Below are positions 10,331 to 18,609 of a stretch of 61,198 bases of DNA, piece after piece. The stretch's first letter is position 1. Each line of letters begins with the position of its first letter. A model generated the notes under the pieces. That model ran no database searches. It had not been told where the DNA came from and worked only from the letters and a program-made list of their open reading frames with translations. The position numbers and the translations under genes were made by a program. This DNA comes from Serpula lacrymans var. lacrymans S7.9 (Eukaryota > Basidiomycota > Agaricomycetes > Boletales > Serpulaceae): positions 71,980 through 133,177 of the forward strand of contig NW_006763311.1 of the NCBI RefSeq assembly GCF_000218685.1, in the 5' to 3' direction.

Positions 10331-13300
10331 TTAAGTAAGAAAGGAATATAGAAATGTATCACCAGCATCTACCTCAAACTTCAACTGTGGCACTAGCAAG
10401 TACCTCAGTGCTGGTGGTGAATGTGGATGCACTGGATGGATGAGTTGTCCTGTTGTGGAGGTGAATAACCTCAACACGTTCTTGTCGACAATAAGCGCGA
10501 ATATGAGGGAAGACAAAACCGTAGAAAAGGGTGAGGACAAGTAACACTCCCACCACAATCTCGATGATGAGAGCTTCTTTAGTAATATGAAACCCTTCGA
10601 GCCAGGACATGTTAGGTGCTTGTAATGCTCTATGTAAGCATTTATGATGGAGTGAAGATGTGTTAGAATCGGGGTAGAATTTCTGGCACTGGTGTGAATA
10701 ATTGATAATGGCTGAGCTGATGGTGACGTGGGAAAATGATAATAGTGATGCATGGAAGTTCGAAGATAAGGAGTAATATCGGATGATATATTGATGGAAG
10801 GTTGATGCTCCGCTCCTATTGTTGTGGAGAAGGATAAGTGAAGGGGCAGTGAGGATTCAATCTCCCTTTCATCCTCTTGACTATCATTGCAAATAGTATG
10901 CATGAGTGTGCGATTATGGTGCATGAGTGTGCGATTATCAGGAGAAATTGACGAAGCAATAGTAGCATTGGTAGAGGATGGTGATGGGGGTGAGTCACTG
11001 ATATTTGATGGTAACTGTTGACGCGAATATGGGGGTGGTGATTCAGAATCAGTGGATGAGTCATCATTAATTAATCCATTTATATGATTGTGTATCGGCT
11101 CCGAATCGGATTCTTGTATTACCTCCACCGTCACATTGACTTGACCATTCATATCACGTGATGGAGGTCCATTTATATCTTCATCAGTGGGAATTGGAAA
11201 TGACTCTGTTTGAGGAAAGAAGCGAATATGTGCAGTTCCTGAGCGACTGATAATAGATTGTGCTCTTCCAGGTCCATGATTCTGGTCAAATCGCAAATGA
11301 GCATGGAGTAGGACATAATCTGCATAAAGGTTGTGGTTTTCATCGAAGCCATGGTGTCCTCTCATGACATAGTCTGAAGTTATTGAGAGTGAGCTCATGT
11401 TGTGACGATATTGAAGGTTGTTCAGTAGACCAAAAATAGCAGACCTTTCATCTTCCCTGATTGAGCGAATATGGTCAAAGAATGTTTCGAAGGTACTGGC
11501 ATTGGGGATAGGGATGGAGGCTTCAATAGTTTCTTCTAGACGAGTCTCCAGGTCTTCCAGTGCTCTGAGAGTACTAGAATTTTCGATTGAACCAATTGGG
11601 GAATGATCTGGAACAGGCACAGCTTCTTCTTCTGGGGTGACACTTTCAGCAGCAGTTTCCGATTCACCGGTATTTCCATCTAGATCTTCTCCATTGAAGT
11701 CATAGTCCGTGACTAAGAAGCTGGATACTGTATCGGATACTCCAGATACTGGTTTGACATAGTGAATAGGACGATGATCTGATGATACCTTGACTTCCAG
11801 AGCAGGGTTTTCGATTTTGCCATCCTTCCTGAAGACGAGATAAGTGCCATTAAGTCTCTCTTCAATGCTGACATAGTTCCCATGCGTCCATGGTCGTCCA
11901 AGAAGTAGATCATATCCAGTGTCTTTCCCAACAAAGATATTGGCATAAGTTTTGACTTCTCCGCAGTATAAAGCCACATTGTTGACTAGACCATCAAGTC
12001 TACCAAATCCTCCATTGGCATCTTTGACTACAGGTCGAATACTAGTATCCATGGGAAGGCGAATGAGATTTTCCCAAATAGTGCGACTGACTATATTGAG
12101 AGCAGACCCTGAATCAACAATTGCTGAAATAGTTTCGCCATTAGAGGTAACAGGGACACGAATGAGGTCGGCATGAGTGATGGCAAGAAGTGATTCAGCT
12201 GTCAAGCTTTGGGGCTTGTTGTCTATTCCAAAATTAACGCGCTTGGGTTTCATCATTTCTTGGAGATTCTGGGAAACTTCTTTTGATAGACCAATGACAT
12301 TACCAATAGATAGTGGGATAGGGGTGCTGAGAATTTGATCAATGATGGCTTTGGAGTCAAGATTCTGTGAAAGAGTAGATGAAGTCTTGAGCTGTTTCTT
12401 CTGTTTATCGGCAGGGGGATTCTTCTTGGTGTTTTGGGAAGCATCTTCCATGATTACATCGTCATTAGTGGGATCAAAGATAGGCTGTGCAATATCAAAG
12501 ATGTGTGGCTTTGATGGGGCAGGTGCTATGGTTGGAACGGCAGGCTTCTCTTCTTCTTTCTTCTTTCCTTTTACAGCTTTGGCCCAATCTGGTTTAGGAG
12601 GAATGTAGACACCATCAAAGACTTGCTTGCGCTTCTCCTTAGACACTCTGTCTGGACGATCCACTGCATAGACAGGCTCTTCATCTGAATCAGAATCAGA
12701 GTCAGCTACTTCAGCAATGGACATAAAAGAAGTCGTAGTGAGGAGGTTAGACTTGGGGATAGTGCGATGTACAGCAGTTGCTATAGGTTCCTCTCTTGAT
12801 CGCATGATTCTAGACCCATCAGACATGACAAAGCGACCAGTGTCATCCTTCTTGACAATTCCCTTTGACAGTAAGTCAAGCATATCTGCACATTCATTGA
12901 CTCCATGACCAGTTTTTCCGCATCCATAGCAAAGGAAGGGAACACGAGGTGCTGTAGGCAGAGTGGCAGTGGGTGGAGCAGTAGGCTGAGTGGGTAAGTT
13001 GCTGCTTCCTTGAGAGGATCGAGATGGTCTGGCTGACTGGTTCATGAAAGTGGGAGGGTGAAGTATAAGTCGAGCATCAGTGTCAAGCTTGATAGCACGA
13101 TAGTAGAGCAGAGGATAGTTAGGATCTTCAATTGTCATAGAACCCAACTTCTTGATAAGGGTTTCTACTTCATCCTGTTTGACAGCAGTGTGCTCTTCTT
13201 CGTCTAAAGAGTGAAGGGTTTTCTTCGACTTGGAAGGACTCAACAACTTTCTCTCTTTCTCTGTCTCAGAGGTGCGCTTTTTGTCTTTCTTCTGCTTGGT

Positions 13301-14023
13301 GGTTTTCCTGATATAACGAGGTGGTTCTTCCTCTTTGTCAGAGTCAGAAGAATTGTCCGAAGAACTGGAAGAGTTTTCTGAATCCGAGTCTGAATCCGAA
13401 TCATCAGAGTCAAAATCTTCATCATCAAAGCGATCTCTGCGAAGGACATGCTCTACAGCCTTGACAACATCATCAAAGACAAAAGGCTGGGAGAGATCAA
13501 GGGTAGGATCTCTCTGTAGAAGTCTATTTTCAACGCGATGACGAAGGATTTTGGGTAGTCCTTTCCAGAAGAAGCGATTGAATACGTCCTGAGTGATTTT
13601 GGATTTGGCAAGAAGCCATCCTCCAACACGAACATACTTCCTCATGTAGCTCTTGAAATCGTCCAGAGAGCCCATTTTCTTCTTGTGCGAAGCATCGACC
13701 AGCTGTTTAAGATGATGCTCTTTAAATTTGGCCTCTGCTTTTGCAGCATCAAAGTACTGGAGAATTTCGTCTTTGAGACTGTTCCATGAGGGCGTAATGA
13801 AGTGCTTCATTCCTTCAATAATTTCGCGAACATATGTGGAGCAGTATTGGAGAATGCTTGAGCATTTTTCATCGTCAGCAGTGACATTGTTTGCATGACA
13901 GATGCGCTCATAGTGGAGAACAAAATCCCTGACACGAGTATAGTCTCCCTTGAACTTCTTAGGAGCATAACGAGTGCCAGGAATTGGCATAGTGATGACT
14001 GAGAGAGTAGTAGGTTGATTCAT
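10331..14023 (-). CDS. gag: Gag with aspartic protease and long C-terminal extension
   Basis: 1230 aa starting at ATG 14023. Residues about 1-200 resemble a retrotransposon gag capsid. An acidic Ser/Asp run and a Lys-rich region follow. Near residue 360-373 is one zinc knuckle, CYGCGKTGHGVNEC (CX2CX4HX4C). Near residue 636 is an aspartic protease active site, IVDSGSALNIVS, followed by the DLLLGRPW motif typical of retropepsins. After the protease (about residue 760) roughly 470 further residues have no recognised domain and are Ser/Pro-rich. The frame is intact. The last ~90 codons overlap another ORF (10374-10610). Confidence 0.93.
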   Translation of the reverse strand: MNQPTTLSVITMPIPGTRYAPKKFKGDYTRVRDFVLHYERICHANNVTADDEKCSSILQYCSTYVREIIEGMKHFITPSWNSLKDEILQYFDAAKAEAKFKEHHLKQLVDASHKKKMGSLDDFKSYMRKYVRVGGWLLAKSKITQDVFNRFFWKGLPKILRHRVENRLLQRDPTLDLSQPFVFDDVVKAVEHVLRRDRFDDEDFDSDDSDSDSDSENSSSSSDNSSDSDKEEEPPRYIRKTTKQKKDKKRTSETEKERKLLSPSKSKKTLHSLDEEEHTAVKQDEVETLIKKLGSMTIEDPNYPLLYYRAIKLDTDARLILHPPTFMNQSARPSRSSQGSSNLPTQPTAPPTATLPTAPRVPFLCYGCGKTGHGVNECADMLDLLSKGIVKKDDTGRFVMSDGSRIMRSREEPIATAVHRTIPKSNLLTTTSFMSIAEVADSDSDSDEEPVYAVDRPDRVSKEKRKQVFDGVYIPPKPDWAKAVKGKKKEEEKPAVPTIAPAPSKPHIFDIAQPIFDPTNDDVIMEDASQNTKKNPPADKQKKQLKTSSTLSQNLDSKAIIDQILSTPIPLSIGNVIGLSKEVSQNLQEMMKPKRVNFGIDNKPQSLTAESLLAITHADLIRVPVTSNGETISAIVDSGSALNIVSRTIWENLIRLPMDTSIRPVVKDANGGFGRLDGLVNNVALYCGEVKTYANIFVGKDTGYDLLLGRPWTHGNYVSIEERLNGTYLVFRKDGKIENPALEVKVSSDHRPIHYVKPVSGVSDTVSSFLVTDYDFNGEDLDGNTGESETAAESVTPEEEAVPVPDHSPIGSIENSSTLRALEDLETRLEETIEASIPIPNASTFETFFDHIRSIREDERSAIFGLLNNLQYRHNMSSLSITSDYVMRGHHGFDENHNLYADYVLLHAHLRFDQNHGPGRAQSIISRSGTAHIRFFPQTESFPIPTDEDINGPPSRDMNGQVNVTVEVIQESDSEPIHNHINGLINDDSSTDSESPPPYSRQQLPSNISDSPPSPSSTNATIASSISPDNRTLMHHNRTLMHTICNDSQEDEREIESSLPLHLSFSTTIGAEHQPSINISSDITPYLRTSMHHYYHFPTSPSAQPLSIIHTSARNSTPILTHLHSIINAYIEHYKHLTCPGSKGFILLKKLSSSRLWWECYLSSPFSTVLSSLIFALIVDKNVLRLFTSTTGQLIHPVHPHSPPALRYLLVPQLKFEVDAGDTFLYSFLT
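10374..10610 (-). CDS. Overlapping small single-pass membrane ORF
   Basis: 78 codons from a true ATG at 10610, in a different frame from gag and fully inside its 3' end. It encodes a short N-terminus, one strong membrane segment (about residues 12-35, with IIEIVVGVLLVLTLFYGFVF), a basic stretch, then a Ser/Thr-rich tail. The gag frame in the same DNA looks less protein-like. No family recognised. It could be a small accessory membrane protein or a chance ORF. Confidence 0.4.
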   Translation of the reverse strand: MSWLEGFHITKEALIIEIVVGVLLVLTLFYGFVFPHIRAYCRQERVEVIHLHNRTTHPSSASTFTTSTEVLASATVEV

Positions 14024-14187
14024 AGTGAAAAGTATAGGGGGTAAACGCGAAGCTTGCTGAGTAGAAGCTGGTACAGAAATTGAGTTACTGGAAGAGAGGG
14101 ATGGGACAGATAAAGCAGTGGGTGAGATAGAAGGTGTAGATGATAAATTAGACAGTGATGGCGATGAAATGGTTGGTATTTAGCTTG

Positions 14188-14218
14188 AAGGAAACCACCC
14201 CTCGCGGTGGGCTCCAAT
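14188..14218 (-). promoter_or_regulatory. Candidate primer-binding site of the Ty3/gypsy element
   Basis: Directly inside the 5' LTR the minus strand reads AT and then TGGAGCCCACCGCGAGG. TGG is what the CCA end of a tRNA pairs with, offset two bases from the LTR as in many Ty3 elements. I could not assign the tRNA. Confidence 0.5.
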
Positions 14219-16037
14219 TGTCGATGATGAGAACTGTTGTTAGAAAACCACACACAAAACAAACTAACACACAATCCTCCCAGATTCCACGGAACTTGTT
14301 TATGGGCTTTGCCTCCTAGAACAGTGGAGTGGTCTGGTTGTTCGTGGGGTGGTACGTATAAAGATCCTTCAAAGTAAAACCCAGTGGTGTATGAGTGTGG
14401 GTTTTGAGGAGGAGGGATAGTTGAATTTATAGAAAGATAGGGGGTTTGTGGCGAGTATAGACGAGCACTACCTTGCTAATCGTAGCACAAGGTAGGTTTG
14501 AGAACAATGAGGATGACGAGGTGACGAGGTTCCCAGTGATAGCAGGCTCCTGACGCACAAACTGTAGTGCTCAGAAGGACTCTAATCGAAAGGGATGACA
14601 ATCACTTTCAAAAGTGACGAGTGACGATGACAGCAGTTAACAGTGGTAGAAGTGGGAAGTGTTGTGACCACACTGGATCACAAGTAGCAGTAAGAAGTGG
14701 ACTTAAGATTAGAGAAGAAGTCTGGAATCGAGTTCTTGTTGTTTTTACAAGGTAAAATACAGGGGTTTATATAGTAAAAGAGAAGTAGGCTATGCACAGT
14801 ATAGCTGTGCAAAAAGAATGAGAAAGAATATGAAGGAAGGAATGTACGCTGACAAATCCTGCGTAGGTAGTACAGGATAAGATTGTCAAAAAAAGAAAAG
14901 AAAGGGATAGAACAATAAATGCTGTGAGTAATATCACAGGTTTGTACAGCCATAAAGTAAAGTCCAATAGCAAAAAGAGAGCAGGAAAATCATGATGTCA
15001 TGGGAAGATGCAGTAAAAAAAGAGCAAGGCAAAACACTATCAGTATCAACACAGTTCCTTTATTGTCAGTCAGGCATTCTAAAAAAATATGTGTCCATAA
15101 AAATGATTCAAAAATCAAAAATAATCGCACTGTAAATGAATGTTCTGCTGAAAAAAAAGAAACTGGAGCCACCGGTCCACCACCTAGTCCAAATCTGACA
15201 GTTCCATGGCCTTACCAATGGACTGGTTGTGTTGGACCACCTGATCAAACGAGGGAGGGAGAGGAGTAGTTCCAATTTGGAACAAGTGAGTCCCAGGCAG
15301 CGTGTGGTAGGTGTAGCTGTAGCGAAGACGATGGACAAATGATAAGTGTACCCAAGTGAATGGGACAGCGATGAACATGGGCGACGCAAGGGGATGAACC
15401 TTCTCCAGCTCAAAAACTACCCACCCACGCTCCAACCAGGCAAGACGAGCGACCGATGTTTTGATAGTATATGATGGCAGATCGACGTCATGAAGATGGA
15501 CCTGTTGCCCTATTTGGACCGGCCGCCGGGGCTTTGCTGATATCAGCAGTGGCACGTGGTAGTCAACGGATCGGCGACGGAAGCGGATAGGAAGTGGTGA
15601 CATCAGAAATGGTGGGGGTGCAAAGAAGATGAGGAGGAGGAGGGTGGAGGTGACGAGGAGGTGAACTAAAATGGGGACCCAGAAACGACCGTCGGGTGAG
15701 AATAAAAAGGAGAGGAAGGGGCCCATGGTGGGGCTAGGCAAAGGAAGGGGAGTAAGGGAAACGACAAAAGCGAGGGCGCAATGCAATGTGTAGCCAGTGG
15801 CGACGCAAAAATTTGCCGAAATGCCGAAATGCGGAAAGTACCGGATGGAAAAGCAAAGGTGAGCGTGACTGGATTGCCTAATAGAGGTGGTGCTGATCAG
15901 CCACAAGTTCAAAAAGGGCAATATTAATTACTATTCCACATGGCACTGTGCCTGTGTGGCGCAAAGGCGAGTCTTTTTGAATATTCGCTTTGTTATTGAC
16001 ACCTGTCCATGCTACCAATCAACTTTGGTGCATGACA
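14219..16037 (-). repeat. 5' LTR of the Ty3/gypsy element (copy 3)
   Basis: 1819 bp. Minus-strand TATATAAA at 14766-14773 should drive the genomic transcript. U3 ORF at 15184-15726. Confidence 0.95.
15184..15726 (-). CDS. LTR-encoded U3 ORF, open (copy 3)
   Basis: Same 180-codon ORF as copy 2; none of the five differences between the two LTRs falls inside it. It sits upstream of the 5' LTR promoter, so expression from this position would need another start site. Confidence 0.5.
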   Translation of the reverse strand: MGPFLSFLFSPDGRFWVPILVHLLVTSTLLLLIFFAPPPFLMSPLPIRFRRRSVDYHVPLLISAKPRRPVQIGQQVHLHDVDLPSYTIKTSVARLAWLERGWVVFELEKVHPLASPMFIAVPFTWVHLSFVHRLRYSYTYHTLPGTHLFQIGTTPLPPSFDQVVQHNQSIGKAMELSDLD

Positions 16038-16260
16038 CCGTCTGAACCTTTGAGTACGAGTGGTAATCCAAGGATCTAATAGCTAGGTTAACTTAACCTA
16101 GCATCTTGCGAAATTACCTAGCCCTCTCTCCTTAGTGGGGGGTAATCTGGTCACTATCGCTTCCTCTTCTTCTCGACAGCTACAACCACCTCGCAACCTA
16201 ACCTGAACTGTCTGAACCTTCGAGTACGAGTCATAATCGAAGAATCTAATAGCTAGGTAA
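16038..16260 (+). repeat. Repeat family flanking the gypsy insertion; boundary motif copies B and C
   Basis: Continues the CTGAAC repeat interrupted by the gypsy element. Two copies of the boundary motif lie at 16049-16087 and 16219-16257. Between them, at 16082-16102, is an inverted repeat of GCTAGGTTAA around one central base. Confidence 0.75.
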
Positions 16261-16385
16261 GGAGTCTCTGGTGAGTACATAGTGTTCGAGCTGATGTCTT
16301 GATTAAGTTTCGGACAACCATCAGGATGATTGAACCATAATTGCAAGATATGGGCGGGTAAATGTGAGTTGCGGCCCCCTAGAAA

Positions 16386-16767
16386 TCAACTCACTGCACT
16401 AGCGTGTTGGCGGCTACGAGAGATCTTAATACCATCATCTTCTTTCATGCAGAAAACCTCATGCAATAATTGAGCAAAAGTCCAGTGAGCCTGTTTATCA
16501 ATTACATCTAAAATGAGTTGTATTTTCTGCTGACGTGTTTTATGCTGGGAACCAGCTTGAGGCGTTGGCCTTGATGGTGTAGGTGTGTTGGGTTGAGTAA
16601 GGAATGGGGTGGGGAGTTGATTGAAAGAAAAGGGGCAATGATTGAGACTCAGAGTGGCTACGAGCTGAGCTGATAGGGGTTGATATTGGTGTCTGAGGGA
16701 ATGGAGGAATACTAGAAAGATTAGGGACTGAAATTGTATGACCGAGACAATGAGCATTGTCCGCCAT
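16386..16767 (-). pseudogene. Broken fragment of a basidiomycete hypothetical protein
   Basis: Starting at ATG 16767 the minus strand reads a Pro/Ser-rich N-terminus (MADNAHCLGH). After a frame change it continues as QHKTRQQKIQLILDVIDKQ, then W, FAQLLHEVF and SRSRQHASAVS. The two frames together look like one protein of a type I associate with repetitive basidiomycete loci (recollection, not verified). It stops at 16386 with no further homology, so it is a truncated relic. Confidence 0.45.
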
Positions 16768-16838
16768 GTTTCGTTATGAGAGTAGATTCTCTCAATAGGG
16801 GCTTGATCTCTTGATCTTATCGCAGCGCCATACCACAA

Positions 16839-17247
16839 TTTTCAGCACGTGTTTGTATTACTAAGGTAAAGTACATCATAAAACCGTTATCGCCGATGGC
16901 TTGAGACCAAAGGCCTGAACCCTCGCCAACCGCGGCAGACCTTCTTTTCCGGAACTTCTCCCTTCCGGATCGATGGTCTGCTTATAGGAGACTATACATG
17001 CTCTAAGACTCTCCTTGATTTCCTGATGTGGGTACCGGATGCCCATAGGGCTATTTATAAACACCGTAAAAACATATGACCAGTTGATGGTGATTCGGAT
17101 AATTGCGGGTCCCAGAATTGACCGCCCATATGGCATCAAACCATATCTATGAATTTGCAGTGCTTTCAGAACAGTGGTCGTCCACTCGTTGAAGTTGTTC
17201 ACTTTGTTCTGACTCTTACTCACTTTTTTTGTTGATCGAACTTAACA
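16839..17247. other. Intergenic, no gene recognised
   Basis: An open minus-strand frame at 16876-17223 has no recognisable motif and overlaps the hydrolase promoter. I do not call it. Confidence 0.5.
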
Positions 17248-18289
17248 ATGGACCTCGTCGCAAAGAACAAGGAGACGGATATCGGGAAAATCTCACTCTA
17301 TAGTACGGTTTACTTCTCATCCCTTGCATCTCTATCTTATCCCACGGACAGCCCTTAGTGCATTTGTCCCACTGTTGGAAGAGAGGAGGACTGAGATAGA
17401 AAAGATCGAGAAGAAGGAATTTCAGTATGGCGAACGCTATAGACATTACGTACGTTCCTCTTGTCAAAGTGTCACCTATAGTCTTACAGTGTTTCGTTGC
17501 TCAAAGTTAGACGTTTACTATCCTAACCAACCGTCTGTTACTGCTAACGCAAAGACGCCCATATTATTCTTCATATACGGAGGTGGATTCAACACTGGCT
17601 CACGTATCTTGCCACAACCATACTCAATGGGTTATCGCTCCCTCGGCTCCTTCTTCGCCCAGCGAGGCTTCATCACGATCATCCCCGACTATCGTCTCGT
17701 CCCCGAAGTGCGTTTCCCCGCAGCATCTGAGGATGTCCGTGATGCTATAACCTGGGTATCGAAAAATGCACAGACAATTAGCACCCCGTCCATAGAACCA
17801 GACGTTGAATACATGTTCGTCATGGGCCATTCTGCTGGGTCTGTTCACCTCAAGATCATGACTCTATATCCCGATCTTCGGCCGACTGTGCCTCCCCTGA
17901 AGGGCTTGATATTCAGTGCTGGTGCATGGTTCTTCAATCCTCCTGGGACTGATTTGGAGAAGGGTCCGCTGAGATTTTATTTTGGTGCTTCAGAGCTGAT
18001 GCGGGAGAGAGAGCCAAGAGCTTTGTTTAACTTGCTATCGGATGAGGAGGTGAAGGCCCTTCCTGAGATACTTTTGGTCGAGGCGGAGAGAGAGCCGGGT
18101 TGGCTAAAGATGACGGGGGCGTGTCTTAAAGAAGACCTAGAAAGACGGCTTGGTAAACAAGTGAAGAAGATCGTTGGCGAGGCTCATAATCATATCAGCC
18201 CTAATTGGGCATTAGGGTCTGGTCAAGGAGAGGAGTGGGGAGAAGAGGTTGCGAGATGGCTTAACGCAAGGCTGGGAACTGAAAACTGA
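17248..18289 (+). CDS. Alpha/beta hydrolase (HSL/BD-FAE-like esterase)
   Basis: Three exons: 17248-17302, 17352-17449, 17507-18289, giving 311 aa. Intron 2 is 57 bp without stops, so the frame reads through it; removing it restores RHY-LDVYYPNQP, the normal family junction. The oxyanion hole is IYGGGF, a fungal variant of HGGG. The nucleophile elbow is GHSAGS. The catalytic histidine is probably in AHNHIS near the C-terminus. The acid residue is uncertain, because the usual position reads EAEREPGW. A small N-terminal helix precedes the fold. The likely role is hydrolysis of a short-chain ester or amide; the substrate is unknown. Start ATG 17248 was chosen because the long downstream frame itself opens only at TTG. 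Confidence 0.85.
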
Positions 18290-18609
18290 AGGAATAATGT
18301 CGAGCACAACTGTTTTGGTATGTAATTCATTAGTGTTGTATTGGACATCCGCTTTTGATTTCAAGTTCTTTACTTCCTATGATCAGTGGGTGGACCTTTC
18401 TATCATAATTTGCTGAAACTGACAAAAAAACCTAGTGCAAATCACTAGCTGTTTGTTGTATAAATTACGTGAGTTTTTTGGAGTGAGTTTCATTCGCTGA
18501 TAACTGGCAAGAAAGAGGCATCCTAAAAAGGTAAGTAGAAAATCAATGCACGTGATATAAACGCGTTCCTACTTTGGGTGGAACGTTCAAGGTCACTAAC
18601 GTCGTCGCC
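18290..18609. other. Intergenic between hydrolase and RhoGEF
   Basis: 3' tail of the hydrolase and promoter of the RhoGEF gene. Nothing else seen. Confidence 0.6.

Larger units (their letters stand above)
4864..16037 (-). mobile_element. Complete young Ty3/gypsy LTR retrotransposon
   Basis: An 11,174-bp element. The 5' LTR is at 14219-16037 and the 3' LTR at 4864-6682, both 1819 bp with TGTCATGC...CATCGACA ends read on the minus strand. Target-site duplication CCGT lies at 4860-4863 and 16038-16041. Gag-protease (14023-10331) and pol (10029-6805) are both uninterrupted. By eye the two LTRs differ at five positions, all transitions, so insertion was recent. It landed inside CTGAACCGT repeats. 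The domain order RT-RNaseH-IN places it in Ty3/gypsy; the integrase has a GPY/F-like tail but no chromodomain that I can see. Confidence 0.96.

Noticed and set aside
16876..17223. 115-aa minus-strand ORF upstream of the hydrolase
   Set aside because: No recognisable motif, overlaps the hydrolase promoter, no spliced partner exons seen.
17324..17450. Treating the hydrolase start as the TTG that opens the long frame
   Set aside because: Nuclear fungal genes start at ATG; splicing 17302 to 17352 joins an upstream ATG in frame.
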